From: a bacterium
GTDB taxonomy: Bacteria > Krumholzibacteriota > Krumholzibacteriia > LZORAL124-64-63
NCBI GenBank assembly: GCA_016712675.1
Contig: JADJQR010000001.1
Location: 3,720,001 to 3,784,000, forward strand
Length of the DNA stretch: 64,000 nucleotides
Direction of reading: 5' to 3'
The notes beneath the pieces are model-generated. The model searched no databases, was not told where the DNA came from, and saw only the letters and a list, made by a program, of their open reading frames with translations. Each line of letters starts with the position of its first letter. Position 1 is the stretch's first letter. The translations under genes and the position numbers were made by a program. Positions 37,138 through 46,125 of this stretch are shown one piece after another.

Positions 37138-38838
37138 TCAGCGCGCCGCCGCCGCCCCGCCGATCTTCCCCAGCAGCTCGGCCGCCCCCGCGTGCGACGG
37201 GTCCAGTTCCAGCGCGCGCCGGCAGCGCACGGCGGCCTCGGCCGCGTCGCCCTGCGCCACGGCCACCACCGCCAGGTTGTACTGCAGCGACGCCAGCCCC
37301 GGCGCCGCCTGCGCGGCGGACATCAGCACCGCACGCGCCTCGTCCAGGCGGCCGGCTCGTCCCAGCAGCGAGCCCAGGTTCTGCGCGGCCTCGTGCAGCG
37401 ACGCGTTCAGTCGGAGCGCCGTGCGGTAGTGGGCCTCGGCCCGGTCGTCAAGACCCAGCGCCGCACAGACGTTGCCCGCGTTGAAGTGCGTCTCGCTCCG
37501 CGGGCGGATGCGGATCGCGGCCTCCAGGTGGGTGAGTGCCTCCTCGCGGCGACCCGCATCGTCCAGCACGACGGCCAGGTTCAGGTGGGCGATGTCGTTG
37601 TCGCGCGTCACGGCCAGCGCGTGGCGCCACAGCGACGTGGCGTCGCGCCAGGAACCGGCCTGTCGCGAGGCGGCGACGCCCAGCGCCGCGACCACCGCCA
37701 CTGCCAGGCAGGCCACGGGCACGCGCAGGCGCGGTCTCGAGGTGCCCAGGCGCACCGTCAGCACCGCCAGAGGCAGCCACAGGCCCAGCGCGGCCAGGTA
37801 GACGTAGCGGTCGCCCAGCGGCAGCTGCCCGCCCTGCACCAGGCCCAGCGAAGGCAGCAGGCAGACCAGGAACCACAGCCAGCCGAAGGCGGCCAGCGGC
37901 TGCCGGCGCCGCTGCCACAGCAACAGGACGGTGACGGCGACCACGCCCAGCGCGGACGCGACGGCCGCCGGCAGCGCCAGGTGCAGGTCGGCCTCCGGAT
38001 AGCGGACAGCCAGCCCCGCCGGCCACGCCAGGCGCGCCAGGTAGCGGACCACGCCCGCGGCGGCGTCCAGCACGCGCTGGGCCGGCGGCGCCGCCTCAAC
38101 CGCGCCCATCGGCCCGTGCTGGGCCAGGCGCGTGGTGACCAGCGCGACGACCACGGCCGCCAGCGCCAGGACGCCGAGCACCAGCCACTTCGCGCGCCGC
38201 GGCCGCGCCGGACCCTCGCCGCGCCAGCCCGGCAGCAGCGTCAGCAGCAGCAGCAGCGCCGGCGCCACGACGGCCGCCGGCTTGGCCAGCATCGCCCACA
38301 CCGTCAGCGCGCCGGCCAGCAGCAGGCCGCGCGGACCGGCGGCCGTCACCCAGGCCAGCGCCGCGCCCAGCAGCAGCGGCGTCATCAGCACGTCCTTGCG
38401 CGCGGTGACCCAACAGACGGCCTCGACGTTCACGGGATGGACTGACAGCAGCAGCGCGACCAGGGTGGCAACCGCGGTGCTGCCGCCGAGCCGGCGCGCC
38501 AGCAACCAGGCCAGCGCGACCGCGGCCAGATGCAGCGCCAGGTTGGTCCGGTGGAAGCTGGCAGGACCCGGCCCGGCCAGCGTCGCGTCCAGTTGCAGCG
38601 ACAGCCAGGTGGCCGGGATCCAGACCTGCTCGTGGCCGGTGGTGAAGGCCCAGCGCGCGCCGGCCACACTCAGGCCGTCGGTCACGCGGGGATTGCCGTA
38701 GACGTAGTGGTCGTCGTCGAAGTTGACGAAGCCGAAGGTGCCGACGGCATGGTAGACCGCGACGGCCGTCAGCAGCGGCAGCAGCAGGGGCCAGAGGGAG
38801 CGCAAGGCGCCGGGCGGGCGCGACGATCGCGGGTTCAT
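37138..38838 (-). CDS. Multi-membrane TMTC-like protein with C-terminal TPR domain
   Basis: 566 aa. The N-terminal 390 residues hold about ten hydrophobic helices. The first periplasmic loop reads FGFVNFDDDHYVYGNPRV, resembling the acidic loop of GT-C glycosyltransferases of the TMTC/PMT type, and HPVNVEAVCWVTARKDVL is a second family-like loop. From about residue 400 come four TPR units (NDIAHLNLAVVLDDAGR, ETHFNAGNVCAALGLDDRAEAHYRTAL, EAAQNLGSLLGRAGRLDEA, LQYNLAVVAVAQGDAAEAAVRCRRALELDP). Likely a lipid-linked-sugar glycosyltransferase or a membrane TPR protein; the donor is unknown. Monocistronic, minus strand. Confidence 0.8.
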   Translation of the reverse strand: MNPRSSRPPGALRSLWPLLLPLLTAVAVYHAVGTFGFVNFDDDHYVYGNPRVTDGLSVAGARWAFTTGHEQVWIPATWLSLQLDATLAGPGPASFHRTNLALHLAAVALAWLLARRLGGSTAVATLVALLLSVHPVNVEAVCWVTARKDVLMTPLLLGAALAWVTAAGPRGLLLAGALTVWAMLAKPAAVVAPALLLLLTLLPGWRGEGPARPRRAKWLVLGVLALAAVVVALVTTRLAQHGPMGAVEAAPPAQRVLDAAAGVVRYLARLAWPAGLAVRYPEADLHLALPAAVASALGVVAVTVLLLWQRRRQPLAAFGWLWFLVCLLPSLGLVQGGQLPLGDRYVYLAALGLWLPLAVLTVRLGTSRPRLRVPVACLAVAVVAALGVAASRQAGSWRDATSLWRHALAVTRDNDIAHLNLAVVLDDAGRREEALTHLEAAIRIRPRSETHFNAGNVCAALGLDDRAEAHYRTALRLNASLHEAAQNLGSLLGRAGRLDEARAVLMSAAQAAPGLASLQYNLAVVAVAQGDAAEAAVRCRRALELDPSHAGAAELLGKIGGAAAAR

Positions 38839-38916
38839 CGCGGGAATATCGACCGGACGGCGGAGGGCGTCAATCCCGCGTCACGCGTCCCGGTTGTCGG
38901 CCGGCCGCCGGCGCGG

Positions 38917-39234
38917 TCAGTCCCAGATCCCCAGCTCCGCCCGCGCGTCCTCGGTGGCGTCCACCCGCGGGTCCCACGGCGGCGACCAGACCAGGTCCAC
39001 GCCGCAGAACTTCACGCCCGGCATGCGCAGCACGGCGTCGCGCACCGCCTGCATGATCTGCGGGCCCATTGGGCACATCGGGCTGGTCAGGGTCAGGCCG
39101 ATGGTCACCTGTCCCTCGCCGGCGTCGACCTCGACCTCGCGCAGCAGGCCCAGCTCCACGACGCTGAGATTCAGTTCGGGATCCTTCACGGGGCGGATGG
39201 CGTCGATGACGGCAGCCTGCGTGAGCGTGTCCAT
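38917..39234 (-). CDS. sufT: SufT-like (MIP18/DUF59) Fe-S assembly factor
   Basis: 105 aa. Begins AAVIDAIRPVKDPELNLSVVELGLL, the DUF59 signature (DPE..V.ivdLGLi). The conserved Cys sits in LTLTSPMCPMGP, and VEVDLVWSPPWDP-like residues end the domain (here GVDLVWSPPWDP). It helps maturation of Fe-S proteins. Last gene of the suf operon, 1 base after sufU. Confidence 0.9.
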   Translation of the reverse strand: MDTLTQAAVIDAIRPVKDPELNLSVVELGLLREVEVDAGEGQVTIGLTLTSPMCPMGPQIMQAVRDAVLRMPGVKFCGVDLVWSPPWDPRVDATEDARAELGIWD

Positions 39235-39235
39235 G

Positions 39236-39712
39236 TCAGGCCTCCGTCGTTGCCGGCAAGCCGGCGGCCTTGCCGTCGCGCGCCTCGAGCGCCGACAGCA
39301 GGGTGATCCAGGGCAGAAGGGCGCACTTCACGCGCGCCGGGAATTTGCGGACGCCGGTCAGGACCTCCAGGTCGCCCGGATCCAGGCTGTCGGGCAGGGC
39401 GCCGTCGGGCGAGTGCATCGCTTCGCGGAACGCCTCGGCCAGCGCGCGCGCCTGCTCCGGCGTCCGGCCTGGCACCAGCTCGGCCAGGATGGACCCGCTG
39501 GCCGTGGCGATGGCGCAGCCGTGGCAGGCCACGTGGGCGGCGGTGATCGCCTCGCCGGCACAGGCCAGCTCCAGGAGCAGCTCGTCGCCGCAGGAGGGGT
39601 TCTTGCCCTCGGCGCGCGCGTCGGCCGGTCCCGGCAGCGGCTGCTGCCCGCGCGGCCGCCGGTGGTGGTCCAGGATCACTTCCCGGTACAGTTCGTCCAT
39701 GCCGCCGTTCAT
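39236..39712 (-). CDS. sufU: SufU-like Fe-S scaffold / sulfur-transfer protein
   Basis: 158 aa. Starts MNGGMDELYREVILDHHRRPR, typical of SufU/IscU. Three metal/sulfur cysteines are visible in NPSCGDEL, CHGCAIATAS and RVKCALLPW, and the region ADARAEGKNP replaces the usual DGxNPxCGD with the same ending. It carries the SufU-type insertion between the second and third Cys. In Gram-positive systems SufU accepts persulfide from SufS. Its ATG overlaps the sufS stop (ATGA), which supports the same pairing. Confidence 0.92.
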   Translation of the reverse strand: MNGGMDELYREVILDHHRRPRGQQPLPGPADARAEGKNPSCGDELLLELACAGEAITAAHVACHGCAIATASGSILAELVPGRTPEQARALAEAFREAMHSPDGALPDSLDPGDLEVLTGVRKFPARVKCALLPWITLLSALEARDGKAAGLPATTEA

Positions 39713-40998
39713 GCGCCGAACACGCTCCGCGCGTAGCCGATGCCGTCGATGAGGGCATCGATGTCGTCGTGCGCGTTGTACATGCCGAACGAGGCGCGGC
39801 TCGTGGCCACGACGCCCAGCCGGCGGTGCAGCGGCTGCGCGCAGTGGTGGCCGGCACGGACCGCGACGCCCAGCGAATCCAGCAGCTGGGCCATGTCGTG
39901 CGGGTGCACCATCGGGTCGTGGAACGCCACCAGGCCCCCGCGGCGCGCGGCGTCGCGCGGGCCGTAGATCGTCAGGCCGCCCTTGGCCTGCAGCCGCTCC
40001 AGGGCGTAGGCCGTCAGCGAGATCTCGTGCTGGCGCAGCCTCTCGATCGTGGCCTCGTCGATGGTGTCCAGGGCCGCCGGGAAGGCGGCCGCGGCGGCCA
40101 CGTTGGGCGTGCCCGCCTCGAAGCGCTGCGGGATCGCCGCCCACGTCGCCGATTCCATGGTCACGGTCTCGATCATCTCGCCACCTGTCTCCACCGGGTG
40201 CAGGCGCTCCAGCGCCTCGGCGCGCCCGGCCAGGAAGCCGAGGCCCATCGGACCGTACGTCTTGTGGGCCGAGAAGACCAGGAAGTCGCAGTCCAGATCG
40301 TCGAAGGCCAGCGGCAGGTGCCCCACCGACTGCGCCGCGTCCACGACGACCAGTGCGCCGCGCCGGCGAGCAAGCGCCGCGATCTCGGCCACCGGGTTGA
40401 TGGTGCCCAGCACGTTCGAGACGTGCGTCAGCGCCACCACGCGCGTGCGGCCGTTCAGGAGTTCGGGCAGGCGCGCCAGTTCCAGTTCCCCGCCGTCGGT
40501 CACCGGGATGTGGCGCACGACCAGGCCTTCGCGCCGGGCCAGCTCGAGCCACGGCACCAGGTTCGCGTGGTGCTCCATCTCGGTGATCAATATCTCATCG
40601 CCGGGCTTCAGCGTCGGCGCCAGGCCGCCGGCGACCAGGTTCAGCGCCGAGGTGGCGCCGCGCGTGACCACCACCTGCTCCGCCGGCAGGCCCAGGAAGC
40701 GCCCCACACGCGCGCGGCAGCCCTCGTAGAGGTCGGTCGCCTCCACGCCGAGGGTGTGCATGCCGCGGTGCACGTTCGCGTTGTGCAGGCGGTAGTAGCG
40801 GGCCTCGGCGGCGATCACCGCGCCGGGCTTCTGCGTGGTCGCCGCGCTGTCCAGGTAGACCAGGCGGCGGCCGTTCACGGTGCGCTCGAGCAGGGGGAAG
40901 CGCTCGCCGAACACGGGCCCGCAGTGGGTGCAGTCGCCCGCCTGCCCGTCGCAGGGCTTCACGCCCGCCGGTGCCGCCAGTGACTTCGCGCGCTTCAC
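39709..40998 (-). CDS. sufS: SufS-type group II cysteine desulfurase
   Basis: 429 aa from GTG 40998, overlapping the sufD stop as GTGA with GGGAGGG 7 bases upstream. PLP enzyme releasing sulfane sulfur from cysteine. Motifs: VYLDSAATTQKP, ANVHRGMHTLG, TEMEHHANLVPW, the PLP lysine in FSAHKTYGPMG, and the active-site loop GHHCAQPLHRRLG with catalytic Cys. A 30-residue N-terminal extension contains three extra cysteines, C-DGQAGD-C-TH-C, not part of the standard fold and possibly binding metal. Confidence 0.95.
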   Translation of the reverse strand: MKRAKSLAAPAGVKPCDGQAGDCTHCGPVFGERFPLLERTVNGRRLVYLDSAATTQKPGAVIAAEARYYRLHNANVHRGMHTLGVEATDLYEGCRARVGRFLGLPAEQVVVTRGATSALNLVAGGLAPTLKPGDEILITEMEHHANLVPWLELARREGLVVRHIPVTDGGELELARLPELLNGRTRVVALTHVSNVLGTINPVAEIAALARRRGALVVVDAAQSVGHLPLAFDDLDCDFLVFSAHKTYGPMGLGFLAGRAEALERLHPVETGGEMIETVTMESATWAAIPQRFEAGTPNVAAAAAFPAALDTIDEATIERLRQHEISLTAYALERLQAKGGLTIYGPRDAARRGGLVAFHDPMVHPHDMAQLLDSLGVAVRAGHHCAQPLHRRLGVVATSRASFGMYNAHDDIDALIDGIGYARSVFGA

Positions 40999-42302
40999 GC
41001 CTGGCCCTCCCGGATGGATGCCAGCCGCGGGCCCACGAACGACTCGACCAGCGCGCGGGCATCGCCCGGCAGCCTTGCCAGCGTGTTCTCGAGGAAGCCG
41101 GCGACGACCAGGCCCAGCGCCTCGCCGCGGTCCAGGCCGCGGCTCTCCAGGTAGAAGAGCTGGTCCTCCGCAACCGGCGCGATGGTGGCGCCGTGGCTGC
41201 AGCTGACCTCCTGGTTGTGGATCTCCAGCTCGGGGATCGCGTCGGCCCGCGCGCGCGGCGACAGCAGCAGGTTGCGGTTCTCCTGGAAGGCCTCGCAGTG
41301 CGGGGCGTCGTCCTCGATGCGGATCAGGCCGGTGTAGGTCGTGCGCGCCTGGTCGGCGGCCACGGCCTTGAAGTCGATGCGGCTGGTCGTCCGCTCGGCC
41401 AGGTGGCGATGGCTGGTGTGCACGTCGCCGTGCTGCCGGCTGGCCACGAACGTCACGCCCACGATCTCGCTGTGGGCGCCGGCGCCGGCCAGGTCGGTCC
41501 TCAGTTCCAGCTTCGCCGCCTCGCCGCCGAAGGCGCCGAACACCGTCAGCACATCCGCACTCTCTTCGGCTCGCGTGTCGACCGCCAGGTGCCCGCTGGT
41601 GCCGGCAGCCCAGACTTGGATCACCGCGTGGCGCACGCGCGCCCCCGCGGCGGCGCGCACCACGGTGCGCCCACCGACGCGCACCTCGGGGCCGCCGTCC
41701 AGGTGCTGCTCCAGCAGCACGGCCTCGCTGCCGCGACCGACGGTCAGCGTCACGCGCGGCAGCGTGGCCGCCGCGACGGCGTGGATCCGGACGTGGATCG
41801 GGCCGGGCAGGGTCACGCCGTCGGCCACGACCAGCCCGACGCCACCGTTCCACGCCGCGTCGTTCAGCGCGGCGAACAGCTCGCGGTCGGCGGCCGACGC
41901 GCCGCCGGCCAGGACGTCGGCGCCCGCGGCCGGCCCCACGTTCAGCGCGCCGGCGGGAAGCCCGGGGGCCAGCGTGATCACCGGCGACTGGCCGGGCCAC
42001 AGGTCGATCGTGGCGACCGCGCCGGACATCGTCGCGGCCAGCGGCTGGCGCGCGGCCGCCGACGCCGCCTCGACCGCGACGCGGGCCGGCAGCAGCTGCA
42101 CGGGATTGGTGAATCGCCACAGGTGCCGCACCCGATCCGGCGCGACGACGGACTCCCAGCGATCCAGCACGGCCAGGCGGCGGCGCAGGCCGTCGGCGTC
42201 GTCGCCGGCGGCGGCCGCCAGCCGGGTCAGCAGGTCCTTGTCCAGGGCCGGGCGGGCCGGGGCCGTCGCGGCGGCCGTTGCGGTGGAGGTCGACTCAGCC
42301 AA
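40995..42302 (-). CDS. sufD: SufD Fe-S assembly protein
   Basis: 435 aa. Partner of SufB in the SufBC2D scaffold. A beta-helix core with [20 protein letters not shown], and the family-typical C-terminus [25 protein letters not shown]-type block followed by [31 protein letters not shown], where the conserved His/Cys region recurs. The start is an unusual TTG at 42302, overlapping the sufB stop by 8 bases with GGAGGGG only 4 bases upstream. No better ATG or GTG precedes the conserved helical domain. Confidence 0.93.
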   Translation of the reverse strand: MAESTSTATAAATAPARPALDKDLLTRLAAAAGDDADGLRRRLAVLDRWESVVAPDRVRHLWRFTNPVQLLPARVAVEAASAAARQPLAATMSGAVATIDLWPGQSPVITLAPGLPAGALNVGPAAGADVLAGGASAADRELFAALNDAAWNGGVGLVVADGVTLPGPIHVRIHAVAAATLPRVTLTVGRGSEAVLLEQHLDGGPEVRVGGRTVVRAAAGARVRHAVIQVWAAGTSGHLAVDTRAEESADVLTVFGAFGGEAAKLELRTDLAGAGAHSEIVGVTFVASRQHGDVHTSHRHLAERTTSRIDFKAVAADQARTTYTGLIRIEDDAPHCEAFQENRNLLLSPRARADAIPELEIHNQEVSCSHGATIAPVAEDQLFYLESRGLDRGEALGLVVAGFLENTLARLPGDARALVESFVGPRLASIREGQA

Positions 42303-43734
42303 CGGACCCCTCCATCTCCAGCTCGATCAGCCGGTTCAGCTCGACGGCGTATTCCATCGGCAGCTCCTTGACGAAGGGCTCGATGAAACCGTTGACGATC
42401 ATCAGGCGCGCCTTGTCCGGGTCCAGCCCGCGGCTCTGCAGGTAGAACAGCTGCTCCTCGCCGACCTTGGAGACGCGGGCCTCGTGCTCGACGCGCACGT
42501 CGGACTCGGCCACATCCATCGTCGGGTAGGTGTCCGAGACGGCGTGGTCGCCGATCAGCAGCGCGTCGCACTCGACGCTCGTCTTGCAGCCCGTGGCACC
42601 GCGGCCCATCTTCACCAGCCCGCGGTAGCTGCTGCGCCCGTCATCCTTGCTGATGGACTTGCTGATGATGCGGCTGGTCGTATTCGGGGCCACGTGCGTC
42701 ATCTTGGCGCCGGCATCCTGGTGCTGCCCATGGCCGGCAAATGCGATCGAGAGCACCTCGCCGTGCGCGCGCTCGCCCTTGAGCACGATCGCCGGGTACT
42801 TCATCGTCAACTTGGAACCCAGGTTGCCGTCCACCCACTCGACCACCGAATCGGTGTAGGCGTGGGCCCGCTTGGTGACCAGGTTGTAGACGTTCACCGA
42901 CCAGTTCTGGATGGTCGTGTAGCGGATGTGCGCGCGGTCCAGCGCCACCAGCTCGACCACCGCCGAGTGCAGCGAGTCCGACGAGTACGTCGGCGCCGTG
43001 CAGCCCTCGATGTAGTGCACCGAGCTGTCCTCGTCGGCGATGATCAGCGTGCGCTCGAACTGCCCCATGTTCTCGGCGTTGATGCGGAAGTACGCCTGCA
43101 GGGGGATGTCCACCTTCACGCCCTTGGGCACGTAGATGAACGAGCCACCGGACCACACGGCCGTGTTCAGCGCCGAGAACTTGTTGTCGCCGGTCGGAAT
43201 GATCTTCCCGAACCACTTGCGCACAATCTCGGGGTGCTCGCGCAGCGCCGAGTCCATGTCCATGAAGATGACGCCCAGCTTCGTCAGGTCCTCGCGAATG
43301 GAGTGGTAGACAACCTCCGACTCGTACTGCGCGGTGACCCCGGCCAGGAACTTACGCTCGGCCTCGGGGATCCCCAGGCGGTCGAACGTCTTCTTGATCT
43401 GCTCGGGCACGTCGTTCCAGTCGGTCGCCTGCTCGCCCTTGGGCTTGATGTAGTAGTGGATGTTCTCGAAGTCGATCGAGTCCAGCGACTCGCTATCGCC
43501 CCAGCGCGGCATCGGCTTGGCGCGGAAGGTGTCGAGCGCCGCGTGGCGGATGGCGCGCATCCAGTCGGGCTCGTTCTTCTTGCGCGAGATCATCTCGACC
43601 ACTTCGTGGTTCAGCCCCTTGGGGGCCTTCAGGAAGTAGTCTTCCGGGTCGTGGAAGCCGTAGCGCGCGGTGTAGTCGTCGTTGATCGACGACAGGTCCT
43701 GCGACGTGGTTTCCCTCAGTGTGGCGTCACTCAT
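42295..43734 (-). CDS. sufB: SufB Fe-S scaffold protein
   Basis: 479 aa. Main scaffold of the Suf system; assembles clusters with SufC and SufD. Diagnostic blocks: [66 protein letters not shown], and the C-terminus [23 protein letters not shown]. The Cys of EGCTAP is the usual conserved thiol. Its ATG overlaps the sufC stop (ATGA). Confidence 0.97.
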   Translation of the reverse strand: MSDATLRETTSQDLSSINDDYTARYGFHDPEDYFLKAPKGLNHEVVEMISRKKNEPDWMRAIRHAALDTFRAKPMPRWGDSESLDSIDFENIHYYIKPKGEQATDWNDVPEQIKKTFDRLGIPEAERKFLAGVTAQYESEVVYHSIREDLTKLGVIFMDMDSALREHPEIVRKWFGKIIPTGDNKFSALNTAVWSGGSFIYVPKGVKVDIPLQAYFRINAENMGQFERTLIIADEDSSVHYIEGCTAPTYSSDSLHSAVVELVALDRAHIRYTTIQNWSVNVYNLVTKRAHAYTDSVVEWVDGNLGSKLTMKYPAIVLKGERAHGEVLSIAFAGHGQHQDAGAKMTHVAPNTTSRIISKSISKDDGRSSYRGLVKMGRGATGCKTSVECDALLIGDHAVSDTYPTMDVAESDVRVEHEARVSKVGEEQLFYLQSRGLDPDKARLMIVNGFIEPFVKELPMEYAVELNRLIELEMEGSVG

Positions 43735-44540
43735 GCGCGGCTCCCTTCGGCAATGGCAGCGGACTCGTCGGCCAGCCAGTCGTAGCCGCGTTCCTCCAGC
43801 GCGTGCACCAGTTCCATGCCCCCGGTGCGCACCAGCCGCCCGGACATGAACACGTGCACGACATCCGGCTGCACCAGGTTCAGGATGCGCTGGTAATGCG
43901 TCACCAGCAGCAGGCCGTTCTGTTCGTTGCTCGCCAGGTTGATGCCGTCGGAGACGACCTTCAGCGCGTCGATGTCCAGGCCCGAGTCGGTCTCGTCCAG
44001 CAGGCTGAACGAAGGCTTCAGCAGCAGCATCTGCAGGATCTCCAGACGCTTCTTCTCGCCCCCCGAGAAACCGTCGTTCAGGTAGCGGGTGATGAACGAG
44101 GGGTCGATGTCCATGGTGGCGAACGCCTCGTTCAGCTCCTGCCGGAAGGCGCGCACCGGGATCTCCGTGCCGCGCCGCGCCGCCAGCGAGGCGCGCAGGA
44201 AGTTGGCCACCGTCACCCCGGGCACCGCCACCGGGTACTGGAAGCTGAGGAACATGCCGCGCCGCGCCCGCAGGTGCGGCTCGAGCTGGTCCACGCGCTC
44301 GCCCTCCAGCCAGATCTCGCCCTCGACGCGGTAGCCGGGATGGCCCATCAGGGCCGCCGCCAGCGTCGACTTGCCCGAACCGTTGGGCCCCATCAGCGCG
44401 TGCTTGCGCCCGCGCCGGACCGTCAGGTCCACGCCGCGGACGATCTCCTTCTCCTGATCCCCGTCCTGCACGAACACGCGCAGGTTACGGCAGGCGAACA
44501 CGTTGGCCGGGTCGGCAGGGTTCAGCAGCGGGTCGGACAT
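43731..44540 (-). CDS. sufC: SufC Fe-S assembly ATPase
   Basis: 269 aa from ATG 44540, with GAGG 8 bases upstream. ABC-type ATPase with Walker [11 protein letters not shown]-loop [10 protein letters not shown], signature GFSGGEKKR and Walker [13 protein letters not shown], which is the SufC-specific variant. First gene of the operon C-B-D-S-U-T, joined mostly by 4-8-base overlaps. The longer frame to 44612 includes promoter DNA and is rejected. Confidence 0.97.
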   Translation of the reverse strand: MSDPLLNPADPANVFACRNLRVFVQDGDQEKEIVRGVDLTVRRGRKHALMGPNGSGKSTLAAALMGHPGYRVEGEIWLEGERVDQLEPHLRARRGMFLSFQYPVAVPGVTVANFLRASLAARRGTEIPVRAFRQELNEAFATMDIDPSFITRYLNDGFSGGEKKRLEILQMLLLKPSFSLLDETDSGLDIDALKVVSDGINLASNEQNGLLLVTHYQRILNLVQPDVVHVFMSGRLVRTGGMELVHALEERGYDWLADESAAIAEGSRA

Positions 44541-44620
44541 CTTCGGGCCTCTGGGTTGGGGATCCGTGGCCGCGGCGCATCCGGCGGCCATATCTTTGTC
44601 GTCCCCAAACAAATAAACAT

Positions 44621-44638
44621 TACTTGATCCGTCAAGTA
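44621..44638. promoter_or_regulatory. 18-bp palindromic operator candidate of the suf operon
   Basis: TACTTGA TCCG TCAAGTA is a perfect 7+7 inverted repeat. It overlaps the -10 and expected start of the suf promoter, a repressor position. The ACTTGA..TCAAGT core resembles operators of Rrf2-family Fe-S regulators (IscR/SufR-like); the regulator gene is not in the window. Confidence 0.6.
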
Positions 44639-44664
44639 TGCTTTGAACGATTTTCGTCTGTCAA
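44635..44664 (-). promoter_or_regulatory. Promoter of the suf operon
   Basis: On the minus strand, a consensus -35 TTGACA (44664-44659), an 18-base spacer and a -10 CATACT (44640-44635). Transcription would start near 44628, leaving an ~90-base leader before sufC. Confidence 0.6.
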
Positions 44665-44847
44665 AGTCACGACCGGGTCAACTTGGCCCAAGATGTTGCC
44701 AACAAACAACCTGAGCCAGGGTCGCCGGCGCGCGGCCGCCGCGGCTCCCTGCGGTTTGACAGCGCCCCGCCCTGCCCCCACGTTGGGGATCGCCCGCCGG
44801 CTGCCCGCAGCCGGCCCCGCGCCGACCCGCAACCCCGGAGCCCCGGC

Positions 44848-46125
44848 ATGCCCCGCCAGGAGCCGACCGCCACCACCGCGCCGCCGGGGTCCACCGCCCC
44901 GGGGGCCCGCGGCTGGCTGCGGGCCACCTTCTCGTCGCTCCAGGTGCGCAACTTCCGCATCTACTACGCAGGCCAGACGGCCTCGATGATCGGCACCTGG
45001 ATGCGCCGCACCGCCCTGGGCTGGGTCGTCTACGAGATGACCGGCTCGCGCGCCATGCTGGGCACGGTGATGGGAATGGCCCTGCTGCCGATGTTCCTGC
45101 TCTCGCCGCTGGCCGGGACCATCGCCGACCGCGTCGACAAGCGCCGCATGGTGATCCTCACGCAGCTGCTGGCGGCATGCTCCTCGGCATTGATTGCGCT
45201 GCTGCTGCTGACCGGCTGGGCGCAGGTCTGGCACCTGCTGGCACTGGCCACGCTCGGCGGCATCGCCTTCGCCTTCGAGGTGCCCGCGCGGCAGGCCTTC
45301 GTCAGCGAGATCGTCGGCCGCGAGCACCTGCTGAACGCGGTCGCCTTGAACTCGGTGCTGGTGAACTCGTCGCGGGTGCTGGGCCCGGCCGTGGCGGGCC
45401 TGGTGATGGCCGCGGTCGGGGCCGGCTGGTGCTTCCTGCTGGATGCCGCCAGCTACCTGGTGGTCACCGGCACGCTGCTGGCGCTGCGCCTGCCGCCGCA
45501 CCGCCCGCCGGCGCGCCGCACCAGCCACTGGCAGGACCTGCTGGAAGGCTTCCGCGAGGCGCACCGCAACGACGTCGTGCGGACGCTGCTGCTGCTGCTC
45601 TGCCTGATGGGCGTGTTCGGCTGGGCCTGCCAGACGCTGATGCCGGCCATCGCGCAGGACCTGCTGCACCTGGGCGAGTGGGAGTACGGCCTGCTGACGG
45701 CGATGTTCGGCGTGGGCGCCATCGCCGGCGCGCTGGTCGTGGCCGCGCGCACGGCCTCAGGCACCTCGCGGCTGCAGGTCTTCGGCGGCGTCTGGCTGCT
45801 GTGCGTCGGCGCGCTGGCGGTGGCCGCCTCGCGCCATCCCGTGCCCATGGGCGCCGGCCTGGCCGTCGCCGGCTTCGGCGCGGTCATGTTCATGTCCACC
45901 AGCAACACGCTGGTACAGATGAGCGTCGAGGACGGGCTGCGCGGCCGCATCATGGGCATCTGGTCGGTGGGCTTCGGCGGCGCCCTGCCGGCCGGCTCGT
46001 TCCTGGCCGGCTGGCTGGCCCAGCTCGTCTCGCCCTACCTGACCATCGCCGTGTTCGCCGCGATCCTGGCCGCAGCCAGCCTGCTCATCTGGCGGCGCCT
46101 GCCGCCGCCGGCGTCCGCGGGCTGA
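44848..46125 (+). CDS. MFS transporter (EntS/MFS_3-like exporter)
   Basis: 425 aa, about 12 hydrophobic helices. N-terminus LQVRNFRIYYAGQTASMIGTWM is characteristic of the enterobactin-exporter-like MFS_3 group, and the loop between helices 2 and 3 reads LAGTIADRVDKRRM, the MFS motif A. PARQAFVSEIVGREHLLNAVALNS and NSSRVLGPAVAGL follow the same group. The ATG at 44848 has GGAG 8 bases upstream; a longer frame runs into the suf promoter. Substrate unknown; export of a small molecule or siderophore-like compound is typical. Confidence 0.88.
   Translation: MPRQEPTATTAPPGSTAPGARGWLRATFSSLQVRNFRIYYAGQTASMIGTWMRRTALGWVVYEMTGSRAMLGTVMGMALLPMFLLSPLAGTIADRVDKRRMVILTQLLAACSSALIALLLLTGWAQVWHLLALATLGGIAFAFEVPARQAFVSEIVGREHLLNAVALNSVLVNSSRVLGPAVAGLVMAAVGAGWCFLLDAASYLVVTGTLLALRLPPHRPPARRTSHWQDLLEGFREAHRNDVVRTLLLLLCLMGVFGWACQTLMPAIAQDLLHLGEWEYGLLTAMFGVGAIAGALVVAARTASGTSRLQVFGGVWLLCVGALAVAASRHPVPMGAGLAVAGFGAVMFMSTSNTLVQMSVEDGLRGRIMGIWSVGFGGALPAGSFLAGWLAQLVSPYLTIAVFAAILAAASLLIWRRLPPPASAG

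Larger units (their letters stand above)
44541..44847. other. 307-base divergent control region of suf and the MFS gene
   Basis: Low-GC segment 44590-44680 inside GC-rich DNA. It contains the suf promoter and palindrome given separately. The plus-strand half (44681-44847) is GC-rich again and shows no clear promoter for the MFS gene. Confidence 0.6.
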
